From: Tridacna crocea
Taxonomy: Eukaryota > Mollusca > Bivalvia > Cardiida > Cardiidae
NCBI GenBank assembly: GCA_943736015.1
Contig: OX031057.1
Span: 45,532,501-45,596,500, forward strand
DNA length: 64,000 nucleotides
Reading direction: 5' to 3'
The position numbers and the translations under genes are program-made. Shown in pieces: positions 42,066 through 52,519 of the stretch. Numbering within the stretch: the stretch's first letter is position 1; every line of letters starts with the position of its first letter. The notes under the pieces are model-generated. The model ran no database searches, was not told the origin of the DNA, and saw only the letters and a program-made list of their open reading frames with translations.

Positions 42066-45000
42066 ATGAAGACTATAAAGAGTAAAGGTACATACAGAAC
42101 AGAAATGAAGACTCTAAAGAGTAAAGGTACATAGACAGCAGATATGACGATCCTAAAGAGTAAAGGTACATACAGAACGGAAATGGAGACTCCAAAGAGT
42201 TAAGGTACATACACAGCAGATATGACGATTCTAAAGAGTGAAGGTACATACAGAACAGAAATGAAGACTCCAAAGAGTAAAGGTACATACACAGCAGTTA
42301 TGACGATCCTAAAGAGTGAAGGAACATACAGAACAGAAATGAGGACTCCAAAGAGTAAAGGTACATACACAGCAGATATGACGATCCTAAAGAGTGAAGG
42401 TACATACAGAACAGAAATGAAGACTCCAAAGAGTAAAGGTACATACAGAACAGAAAAGAAGACTCTAAAGAGTGAAGGTACATACAGAACAGAAATGAAG
42501 ACTCCAAAGAGTAAAGGTACATACACAGCAGATATGACGATCCTAAAGAGTGAAGGTACATACAGAACAGAAATGAAAACTCCAAAGAGTAAAGGTACAT
42601 ACAGAACAGAAAAGAAGACTCTAAAGAGTAAAGGTACATACAGAACAGAAATGAAGACTCCAAAGAGTAAAGGTACATACAGAACAGAAAAGAAGACTCC
42701 AAAGAGTTAAGGTACAAACACAGCAGATATGACGATCCTAAAGAGTGAAGGTACATGCAGAACAGAAATGAAGACTCCAAAGAGTAAAGGTACATACACA
42801 GCAGATATGACGATCCTAAAGAGTGAAGGTACATACAGAACAGAAATGAAGACTCCAAAGAGTAAAGGTACATACACAGCAGTTATGACGATCCTAAAGA
42901 GTGAAGGTACATACAGAACAGAAATGAAGACTCCAAAGAGTAAAGGTACATACAGATCAGAAAAGAAGACTCTAAAGAGTGAAGGTACATACAGAACAGA
43001 AATTAAGACTCCAAAGAGTAAAGGTACATACAGAACAGAAAAGAAGACTCTAAAGAGCAAAGGTACATACAGAACAGAAATGAGTACTCCAAAGAGTTAA
43101 GGTACATACACAGCAGATATGACGATTCTAAAGAGTGAAGGTACATACAGAACAGAAATGAGGACTCCAAAGAGTAAAGGTACATACACAGCAGTTATGA
43201 CGATTCTAAAGAGTGAAGGTACATACAGAACAGAAATGAGGACTCCAAAGAGTAAAGGTACATACACAGCATATATGACGATCCTAAAGAGTGAAGGTAC
43301 ATACAGAACAGAAATGAAGACTCCAAAGAGTAAAGGTACATACAGAACAGAAAAGAAGACTCCAAAGAGTGAAGGTACATACAGAACAGAAATGAAGACT
43401 CCAAAGAGTAAAGGTACATACAGAACAGAAATGAAGACTCCAAAGAGTTAAGGTACAAACACAGCAGATATGACGATCCTAAAGAGCAAAGGTACATACA
43501 GAACGGAAATGAAGACTCCAAAGAGTAAAGGTACATACACAGCAGATATGACGATCCTAAAGAGTGAAGGTACATACAGAACAGAAATGAAGACTTCAAA
43601 GAGTGAAGGTACATACAGAACAGAAAAGAAGACTCTAAAGAGTGAAGGTACATACACAACAGAAATGAAGACTCCAAAGAGTAAAGGTACATACAGAACA
43701 GAAAAGAAGACTCTAAAGAGCAAAAGTACATACACAGAACAGAAATGAAGACTATAAAGAGTAAAGGTACATACAGAACAGAAATGAAGACTCTAAAGAG
43801 TAAAGGTACATAGACAGCAGATATGACGATCCTAAAGAGTAAAGGTACATACAGAACGGAAATGAAGACTCCAAAGAGTTAAGGTACATACAGAACAGAA
43901 AAGAAGACTCTAAAGAGTGAAGGTACATACAGAACAGAAATGTAGACTCTAAAGAGTAAAGGTACATAGACAGCAGATATGACGATCCTAAAGAGTAAAG
44001 GTACATACAGAACGGAAATGGAGACTCCAAAGAGTTAAGGTACATACACAGCAGATATGACGATTCTAAAGAGTGAAGGTACATACAGAACAGAAATGAA
44101 GACTCCAAAGAGTAAAGGTACATACACAGCAGTTATGACGATCCTAAAGAGTGAAGGAACATACAGAACAGAAATGAGGACTCCAAAGAGTAAAGGTACA
44201 TACACAGCAGATATGACGATCCTAAAGAGTGAAGGTACATACAGAACAGAAATGAAGACTCCAAAGAGTAAAGGTACATACAGAACAGAAATGAAGACTC
44301 CAAAGAGTAAAGGTACATACACAGCAGATATGACGATCCTAAAGAGTGAAGGTACATACAGAACAGAAATGAAAACTCCAAAGAGTAAAGGTACATACAG
44401 AACAGAAAAGAAGACTCTAAAGAGTGAAGGTACATACAGAACAGAAATGAAGACTCCAAAGAGTAAAGGTACATACAGAACAGAAAAGAAGACTCCAAAG
44501 AGTTAAGGTACAAACACAGCAGATATGACGATCCTAAAGAGTGAAGGTACATGCAGAACAGAAATGAAGACTCCAAAGAGTAAAGGTACATACACAGCAG
44601 ATATGACGATCCTAAAGAGTGAAGGTACATACAGAACAGAAATGAAGACTCCAAAGAGTAAAGGTACATACACAGCAGTTATGACGATCCTAAAGAGTGA
44701 AGGTACATACAGAACAGAAATTAAGACTCCAAAGAGTAAAGGTACATACAGAACAGAAAAGAAGACTCTAAAGAGCAAAGGTACATACAGAACAGAAATG
44801 AGTACTCCAAAGAGTTAAGGTACATACACAGCAGATATGACGATTCTAAAGAGTGAAGGTACATACAGAACAGAAATGAGGACTCCAAAGAGTAAAGGTA
44901 CATACACAGCAGTTATGACGATTCTAAAGAGTGAAGGTACATACAGAACAGAAATGAGGACTCCAAAGAGTAAAGGTACATACACAGCATATATGACGAT

Positions 45001-46070
45001 CCTAAAGAGTGAAGGTACATACAGAACAGAAATGAAGACTCCAAAGAGTAAAGGTACATACAGAACAGAAAAGAAGACTCCAAAGAGTGAAGGTACATAC
45101 AGAACAGAAATGAAGACTCCAAAGAGTAAAGGTACATACAGAACGGAAATGAAGACTCCAAAGAGTTAAGGTACAAACACAGCAGATATGACGATCCTAA
45201 AGAGCAAAGGTACATACAGAACGGAAATGAAGACTCCAAAGAGTAAAGGTACATACACAGCAGATATGACGATCCTAAAGAGTGAAGGTACATACAGAAC
45301 AGAAATGAAGACTTCAAAGAGTGAAGGTACATACAGAACAGAAAAGAAGACTCTAAAGAGTGAAGGTACATACACAACAGAAATGAAGACTCCAAAGAGT
45401 AAAGGTACATACAGAACAGAAAAGAAGACTCTAAAGAGCAAAAGTACATACACAGAACAGAAATGAAGACTATAAAGAGTAAAGGTACATACAGAACAGA
45501 AATGAAGACTCTAAAGAGTAAAGGTACATAGACAGCAGATATGACGATCCTAAAGAGTAAAGGTACATACAGAACGGAAATGAAGACTCCAAAGAGTTAA
45601 GGTACATACAGAACAGAAAAGAAGACTCTAAAGAGTGAAGGTACATACAGAACAGAAATGTAGACTCCGAAGAGTGAAGGTACATACAGAACAGAAAAGA
45701 AGACTCTAAAGAGTGAAGGTACATACAGAACAGAAATGAAGACTCCAAAGAGTAAAGGTACATACACAGCAGATATGACGATCCTAAAGAGTGAAGGTAC
45801 ATACAGAACAGAAATGAAGACTCCAAAGAGTTAAGGTACATACACAGCAGATATGACGATCCTAAAGAGTGAAGGTACATACAGAAAAGAAATGAAGACT
45901 CCAAAGAGTAAAGGTACATACACAGCAGATATGACGATCCTAAAGAGTGAAGGTACATACAGAACAGAAATGAAGACTCCAAAGAGTAAAGGTACATACA
46001 GAACAGAAAAGAAGACTCTAAAGAGCAAAGGTACATACAGAACAGAAATGAAGACTCCAAAGAGTTAAGG
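42066..46070 (+). repeat. higher-order repeat within the minisatellite
   Basis: A marker unit GAAGACTATAAAGAGTAAAGG occurs at 42066, 43745 and 45463. The sequence after it repeats with high identity, including the rare TACATAGACAGC unit. Spacings are 1679 and 1718 bp, 43 to 44 units plus 2 to 3 bases, the extra bases coming from a CACAGAACAG variant. The second copy lacks a few units found in the first (near 42950). The third diverges after about 45650. Confidence 0.85.
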
Positions 46071-47079
46071 TACATACACAGCAGATATGACGATCCTAAA
46101 GAGTGAAGGTACATACAGAACAGAAATGAAGAGTGTAAAGAGTTAAGGTACATTCGCAACGGATATGACGATCCTAAAGAGTATAGGTACATACAGAACA
46201 GAATTGAAGACTCTAAAAGGTAAAGGTACATACACAGCGGATATGACGATCCTAAAGAGTAAAGGTACATACAGGACAGAAATGAATAGTCTAAAGAGTA
46301 AAGGTACATACGCAACGGATATGACGATCCTAAAGAGTAAAGGTACAGACAGAACAGAAAAGAAGACTCCAAAGAGTAAAGGTACATACACAGCAGATAT
46401 GACGATCCTAAAGAGAAAAGGTACATACAGAACCGAATTGAAGACTCTAAAGAGTAAGGGTACATACGCAACGGAAATGATGATCCTAAAGAGTAAAGGT
46501 ACATACAGAAAGGAAATGAAGACTCTAAAGAGTTAAGCTACATACGCAACGGAAATTACGATCCTAAAGAGTAAAGGTACATACAGAAAAGAAAGGAAAG
46601 TCTAAAGAGTAAAGGTACATACGCAACGGATATGACGATCCTAAAGAGTAAAGGTACATACAGAACAGAAAAGAAAACTCTAAAGAGTAAAGGTACATAC
46701 ACAGCAGATATGACGAACCTAAAGAGTAAAGGTACATACAGAAAAGAAATGAAGACTCTAAAGAGTTAGGGTACATACGCAACGGAAATGACGATCCTAA
46801 AGAGTAAAGGTACATACAGAACAGAAAAGAAGACTCTAAAGAGAAAAGGTACATACGCAACGGAAATGACGATCCTAAAGAGTAAAGGTACATACAGAAC
46901 AGAAATAAAGACTCTAAAGAGTAAAGGTACATACACAGCAGATATGACGATCCTAAAGAGTAAAGGTACATACAAAACAGAAAGGAAGACTCTAAAGAGT
47001 TAAGGTACATACACAGCAGATATGACGATCCTAAAGAGTGAAGGTACATACAAAATCGAAATGAAGACTCTAAAGAGTA

Positions 47080-47102
47080 TAGGTACATACTCTTTAGAGT
47101 CT
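47080..47102. other. inversion point of the minisatellite
   Basis: AAAGAGTATAGGTACATACTCTTTAGAG passes from plus to minus units within a single unit, with GTACATAC in the middle and no spacer. It joins a plus arm of about 5.1 kb to a minus arm of about 1.7 kb head to head. Confidence 0.85.
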
Positions 47103-48915
47103 TCTTTTCTGTTCTGTATGTACCTTTACTCTTTAGGATCGTCATATCCGTTGCGTATGTACCTTAACTCTTTAGAGTCTTCATTTCTGTTCTGTATGTA
47201 CCTTTACTCTTTAGGATAGTCATATCCATTGGGTATGTACCTTAACTCTTTAGAGTCTTCAGTTCTGTTCTGTATGTACCTTTACTCTTTAGGATCGTCA
47301 TATCCATTGGGTATGTACCTTTACTCTTTAGAGTCTTCAGTTCTGTTCTGTATGTACCCTTACTCTTTAGGATCGTCATATCCGTTGCGTATGTACCTTT
47401 ACTCTTTAGAGTCTTCAGTTCTGTTTTGTATGTACCTTAACTCTTTGGGATCGTCATATCCGTTGCGTATGTACCTTTACTCTTTAGAGTCTTCTTTCCT
47501 GTTCTGTATGTACCTTTACTCTTTAGGATCGTCATATCCGTTGCGTATGTACGTTTACACTTTAGAGTCTTCATTTCTGTTCTGTATGTACCTTTACTCT
47601 TTGGGATCGTCATATCAGTTGCGTATGTACCTTAACTCTTTAGAGTCCTCACAGCTTTTGTGTTTGTACCTTAACTCTTTAGAGTTTTCATTTCTGTTTT
47701 GTATGTACCTTAACTCTTTAGGATCGTCATATCTGTTGTGTTTGTACCTTAGCTCTTTAGAGTCTTCATTTCTGTTTTGTATGTACCTTTACTCTTTAGG
47801 ATCGAGATATCTGTTGCGTATGTACCTTAACTCTTTAGAGTCTTCATTTCTGTTCTGTATGTACCTTTACTCTTTAGGATCGAGATATCTGTTGCGTATG
47901 TACCTTAACTCTTTAGAGTCTTCATTTCTGTTCTGTATGTACCTTTACTCTTTAGGATCGTCATATCCATTGCGTATGTACCTTTACTCTTTAGAGTCTT
48001 CAGTTCTGTTCTGTATGTACCTTTACTCTTAAGGATCGTCATATCCGCTGCGTATGTACCTTTACTCTTTAGAGTCTTCAGTTCTGTTCTGTATGTACCC
48101 TTACTCTTTAGGATCGTCATATCCGTTGCGTATGTACCTTTACTCTTTAGAGTCCTCTCAGCTGTTGTGTATGTACCTTAACTCTTTAGAGTCTTCATTT
48201 CTGTTTTATATGTACCTTTACTCTTTAGGATCGTCATATCTGTTATGTATGTACCTTAACTCATTAGAGTCTTCATTTCTGTTTTTTATGTACCTTTACT
48301 CTTTAAGATCTTCATATCTGTTGTGTATGTCCCTTAACTCTTTAGAGTCTTCATTTCTTTTCTATATGTACCTTTACTCTTTAGGATCGTCATATCTGTT
48401 GTGTATGTACCTAAACTCTTTAGAGTCTTCACTTCGGTTTTATATGTACCTAATCGCTTTAGAGTCTTCATTTCTGTTTTGATGTACCTATTCCCTTTAG
48501 AGTTGTCATCATTGTTGATAGGAACCTAATCTCATTACAGTCTTTATCATTGTTGTGTACGCACCGAATTTCTTTTAAGTCGTCAAGTCTGATGTGTATG
48601 TACCTTAACTCTTTAGAGTCTTCATTTCTGTTGTGTATGTACCTTAACTCTTTAGAGTCTTCATTTCTGTTTTGTATGTACCTTAACTCTTTAGAGTCTT
48701 CATTTCTGTTTTGTATGCACCTTAACTCTTTAGAGTCCTCACAGCTGTTGTGTTTGTACCTTAACTCTTTCGAGTCTTCATTTCTGTTTTGTATGTACCT
48801 TAACTCTTTAGTTTGTGAAGAAGACTCTAAAGAGTTTAGGTACATACAAAACAGAAATTATTCTAAAGAGATTAGGTACATAGTTAACCATAATGCCGAT
48901 TAGGCACATAGACAA

Positions 48916-48960
48916 CAGTGTTTTCTAGTCTTTCTGATTCAAATTTGAATCAATTTTTAC
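48916..48960 (-). mobile_element. right remnant of the MITE that holds the minisatellite
   Basis: ACAGTGTTTTCTAGTCTTTC and CAAATTTGAATC resemble the class A segment just right of the palindrome (CACAATGTTTTCTACCCTTC ... CAAATTTCAAATT). It completes, imperfectly, the half-element at 41836. The outer arm and TTAA are not recognisable. Confidence 0.5.
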
Positions 48961-49052
48961 ACCTTTAATTTTTCGAAATTTTAAATGTGTATAAGGCTTG
49001 CCATTATTAATGTTTTTGTAATGTTTTCATGTCGTATTAATATGTCCCAATA

Positions 49053-49484
49053 TAACTCTTTACCAAACAAGTCTGAGTTTTTTAGTTCTGATAACCAAGA
49101 GGAAGAAGCGTGAAAATCGCAAAATCATTGCGGGAAAAGAAGACAGTGCTGGTAACCAACAGTTTCTCCTTTTCCATAACGTTTACTACACTTCAAAGAC
49201 AATCCTGTCATTTGATATACATCTATCATAATTTGTCATCTGCAAATGCTTTCAGTATAGATAAATATAAAATGTGACCATCACAGGGACGTAGGAAGCA
49301 ATTCAAGATGGGGGGGATGCTAACTCGTATTTTATGGAAAATTTTGCGTCGATTGAAACTATCCGCGACAAAGTGTAATTTGAATTACCATGATTGTCAA
49401 AATCATTTGTGGGGGGGGGGGGGGGGGGGGCTTACCCCCTCCCCCCCCTCTGTTCCTACGGGCCTGCATCAGGTAACGAGTTAA
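49053..49484 (-). mobile_element. TTAA MITE, class A, split near its right end
   Basis: The main part is 49053-49279, diverged, with core GCTGGTAACCAAC. The terminus AGGTAACGAGTTAA is found only at 49471-49484, after the insertion of a separate element. Confidence 0.7.
49284..49467. mobile_element. small TIR element with G20 / C8 tracts inside a MITE
   Basis: The ends GGGACGTAGGAAGCA and the complement of GGCCCGTAGGAACAG are inverted repeats. Flanking CATCA on both sides (about 49278-49283 and 49467-49471) is a candidate target duplication. It includes a G20 run (49411-49430). Confidence 0.6.
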
Positions 49485-49715
49485 TTTTCTTCAAAACGAG
49501 AAAATTTAAGACATGTCGACATCGAAAGCATAAATTTGCAAGTGACATTTGAAATGTTGTTCAATTTTTTTTTTTAAATTTATCTTTCAAAAGGTAGAAA
49601 ACATTGCGGGAAAAGAAAAAAAAATGCTGGTTACCAGCATTTTATTCTTTTCCCACACTGTTTTTAAAAACCTTCTTTTTCGGGATCGTTAAGAGTCGAC
49701 CTACGGTATGGTTTG
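49481..49715 (+). mobile_element. TTAA MITE, class A, diverged
   Basis: It shares the TTAA at 49481 with the split copy. The palindrome GCTGGTTACCAGC is kept, the ends are decayed. Confidence 0.65.
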
Positions 49716-49912
49716 TATAGAATTAGAAAACTTGTTGGCAATGACTTTATATATGTATACTACATGTCCTTTTTCTGCCCATGTAGATTCCAGTCATTTA
49801 ATTAAAAGCATACATGTAGATCTATAATGAGTTTGAAATCCAAAGACTTAAAAAGCTTAGAAAATGACAATTGCTACATTTGGGATTTTTACTATTTTTG
49901 AAGACTAGTCAA

Positions 49913-50133
49913 TTAACTCTTTAGCAGACAATTTCGAGTTTTCGCATTTAGCAAACCGATGAAAAAGTCTGTTTGAAAACATCGTGGAAAAAAGAGAAAA
50001 TACAAGAAACGGCATTGTCTCGTTTTCTCACTATGTTTTCTAGCCTATCATACAAATTCTGCCATTTTAACCTGAATTAAATTGTCGTCTGCGAATCCTT
50101 TTGATTTGGACAAGTCGTTCTCGTGTGAGTTGA
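49913..50133 (-). mobile_element. TTAA MITE, class A, upstream of CMTR2
   Basis: TTAACTCTTTAGCAGAC left, GTGTGAGTTGAA right. The axis is lost (ACAAGAAACGGCATTG). It lies 230 bp before the CMTR2 start codon. Confidence 0.7.
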
Positions 50134-50238
50134 ACTAAAATTCCAAAGCGTTTGAATCAGTTTCAAGCTACAAACATACGGGATATTCCGGCAAAATTTA
50201 AGCCGGAACTACTTTAACCCTCGCTCATTCTACCGCTG

Positions 50239-50257
50239 TGTACCTTCACGCTATAGA
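50239..50257 (-). repeat. minisatellite-unit-like sequence right of the array
   Basis: On the minus strand CTATAGCGTGAAGGTACAC resembles the unit CTCTAAAGAGTGAAGGTACA. It lies 1.3 kb beyond the right end of the array, in the sequence just upstream of CMTR2. Confidence 0.45.
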
Positions 50258-50365
50258 TTATTAGATCCACGTATGATTTCGGACAAGCCTAATAAAAGCA
50301 TAGACATGCGTTCGTCGAAAGCGTAAAAAAACTATTTTGATTCGAGTTCTTTTTTATACAGTAGA

Positions 50366-50840
50366 ATGGATACATACACTAGTAAAGAAAAAAGAGTTCT
50401 AAAGCATAACGACCAGTTGACACCACCGAATCGAGACAAAATTCTTAGTTTATTCAAGAGAAAATTCGTGTACGACGATATAGAACATGCTGATGATTTA
50501 TTCAAAACAGTTAACTCTTTACGTGCACAATATGACATCTGGGAAGTTCAAAACTACATGGACATGAAATCTAAAATGAATAAACTGAAGTGTAGCTTAA
50601 ATGACAAAGATGTCATACAGTGGCATATACACACTAAACGAGTCAACCCAGCAAAGAAGGTCGTACTCAGAATTTTGCGATCTTATAGACCCGATTTTTG
50701 CACACAGGCTTGGTGCAAGTTCTACGAAATAGCTTGCAACTATTTGCATGTTGATGAATGTATGCCATATTTTTCTGTCCACCTATGTGAAGCACCAGGT
50801 GCCTTTATTGCAAGCCTGAACCATTATCTTTACACTATTG
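50366..50840 (+). CDS. CMTR2: CMTR2 first coding exon
   Basis: 475 nt, 158 codons plus one base, donor GTAAGC. It carries the N-terminal region, the first catalytic lysine and the SAM-binding loop. TTCTTTTTTATACAG just upstream is a plausible 3' splice site for a 5' UTR intron. Confidence 0.93.
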
Positions 50841-52467
50841 GTAAGCAATATTACCCTCGGTAACAAGCAAAAAGGGTCATTCAGACATTTGCGTAAAGTG
50901 TCATCTCAGATCAGTCAGTGCGAACTGCCTTTGCAGTTTGTGCAGTCTTATCCAAGACAGCAATTTACAACTACATTAGGTTTCGTTTGTCAGTAGACTC
51001 GTGCAAAACAGAAAATTACATAAAAATGGAAAGTCTTGTTTCAGATTAGCTGTGCAGACTGTGCATGCTGATTGGGGAAAACACTTTTTGGCAATATCTG
51101 AAAGTCTCTTTTCCAATGTTGCAGGCCCCCTGGTAGTTGAGACAAATGCCAAAAGGTGAGACGTACTGTGTGCAAGAGGGTAGGGGGCAAAAAAAATTGT
51201 TGTGGTAGACCTCTCCTTCATGCATGGCTTCATCCCAGTATAAATACCTAATAAGTGCATTTTTTGAGATTTCTCCTTGACTCAGTGATAATGGAGTTGG
51301 CTTTTTGGTCTTAGCATACTAGGTTTGAATCCAGCCTGGTCCCTGTATTTCTCCCAAACATTTGTTAATTTGTGTCTTTGTTAGAGACCTTGTTCATAAG
51401 ATACTGGCTGCTCTGGGATAGCCACTGAGCCACTAATCCTATTTGTTGTCCGAATATGGACTTTCTGCCTAATAAGGCTTTGAGTCATCAATAAAAGACA
51501 ACTTGGGGGGGGGGGGGGAGGGGGGGCGGGGAGGAGGGAGGGTTTACTGTAGACCACTCCTGCATGCATGGCTTCATCCCAGTTTAAATACAATACCAAA
51601 CAACTGCATTAGGGAAAATTGTTATTAGCTCTGTAGTTATAGTCTGTCTTTTGTCCAGGCGTTCTAGGTTCAAATCCTACCTGAGACCTGTATTTCTGCC
51701 ATGCATTAATTTTGACCATTTGTTTCATTTTTACGGACTTTGTTCATAAGAATATTGATCTATGTCAGCCTGTACAGTTTGCACACGCAATATGAGTCAA
51801 AAGTGTGCTATTTGTGAATTTTTTGCATATATTAGGGCCATTCTACCTCATAATTCTGTTGGTTGTTAGATAAAATGGATCCCTAATTATGTAATAACTT
51901 GTTTGTGGTACCTATCCTAGAGATGTCATGACTTGAATGATTTCAGAATGATCCCAATACAGTGAACAAGTTGACACATGTCCACATTGACGCATAGCTG
52001 AACGACCTCAGGTTTTCAAGACCATTAGGAAGAAGGTTTTTTGAAAGCACTGTTGGAAAAGGAGAAAATGTTTGTAATGCATTTTCTTCTCTTATAACCA
52101 CAGTGTTCTTCAATTTGTAAAGGAAGAATTATATTTTTTGAATTACATTTACTTTAAGTCTTTAATATTAACTCTGTGTATAAAATAATATGTGGAACCT
52201 CAGAACTACATTTACTGTTTTTAGGTACTACATATTATTTAATGAAACAGTGTTCCAGCAGACAGCTTTTGACAAATCTGTTTGAAATTATTACATTAAA
52301 TAGCCAAACGTATAAACATACATGCAAAAGGAGAAAATTGTTCATAGAGCAAGGTCAGGGTATGTACCATTCCAATTCTGAATTCCTGTATAAAGAGACA
52401 AAAGTTTGATTTATCCATGCTTTACTGAACAATCCTATTATTTCACAACCCGGTCCCTGAAGCAGGA

Positions 52468-52519
<52 letters not shown>

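Larger units (their letters stand above)
41949..48915. repeat. 7-kb inverted minisatellite of 39-bp units
   Basis: About 178 units of 39 bp, typically GACTCTAAAGAGTAAAGGTA followed by CATACAGAACAGAAATGAA. Many alternate with a second type (GACGATCCTAAAGAGTGAAGG...CACAGCAGATAT), giving a 78-bp dimer. Orientation is plus from 41949 to about 47085, minus from about 47090 to 48815, plus again for two or three worn units to 48915. Because 39 is divisible by 3, every frame stays open for long runs on both strands (up to 344 codons at 45470-46504). These frames are repeat artefacts with 13-residue periodicity. Confidence 0.95.

Noticed and set aside
45470-46504. 344-codon minus-strand open frame in the minisatellite as a protein gene
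   Set aside because: It is a by-product of a unit length divisible by three. Other frames and the other strand are equally open, and no start context or splice signals support it.
47229-48032. 267-codon plus-strand open frame
   Set aside because: Same repeat artefact, in the inverted arm of the array.
41949-48915. A CRISPR array, because of many near-identical 39-bp repeats
   Set aside because: There are no unique spacers between repeats, units abut directly, orientation reverses within the array, and the context is an animal genome.
51278-51340. A tRNA gene, from the GGTTTGAATCC B-box-like word
   Set aside because: No pairing acceptor or anticodon stem, and a second copy exists in the same tandem repeat. 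Treated as SINE-like.
52471-52516. Poly-T of 46 as a retroposon tail or terminator
   Set aside because: It interrupts a MITE without any attached element body. Slippage expansion or a lone tail cannot be told apart.
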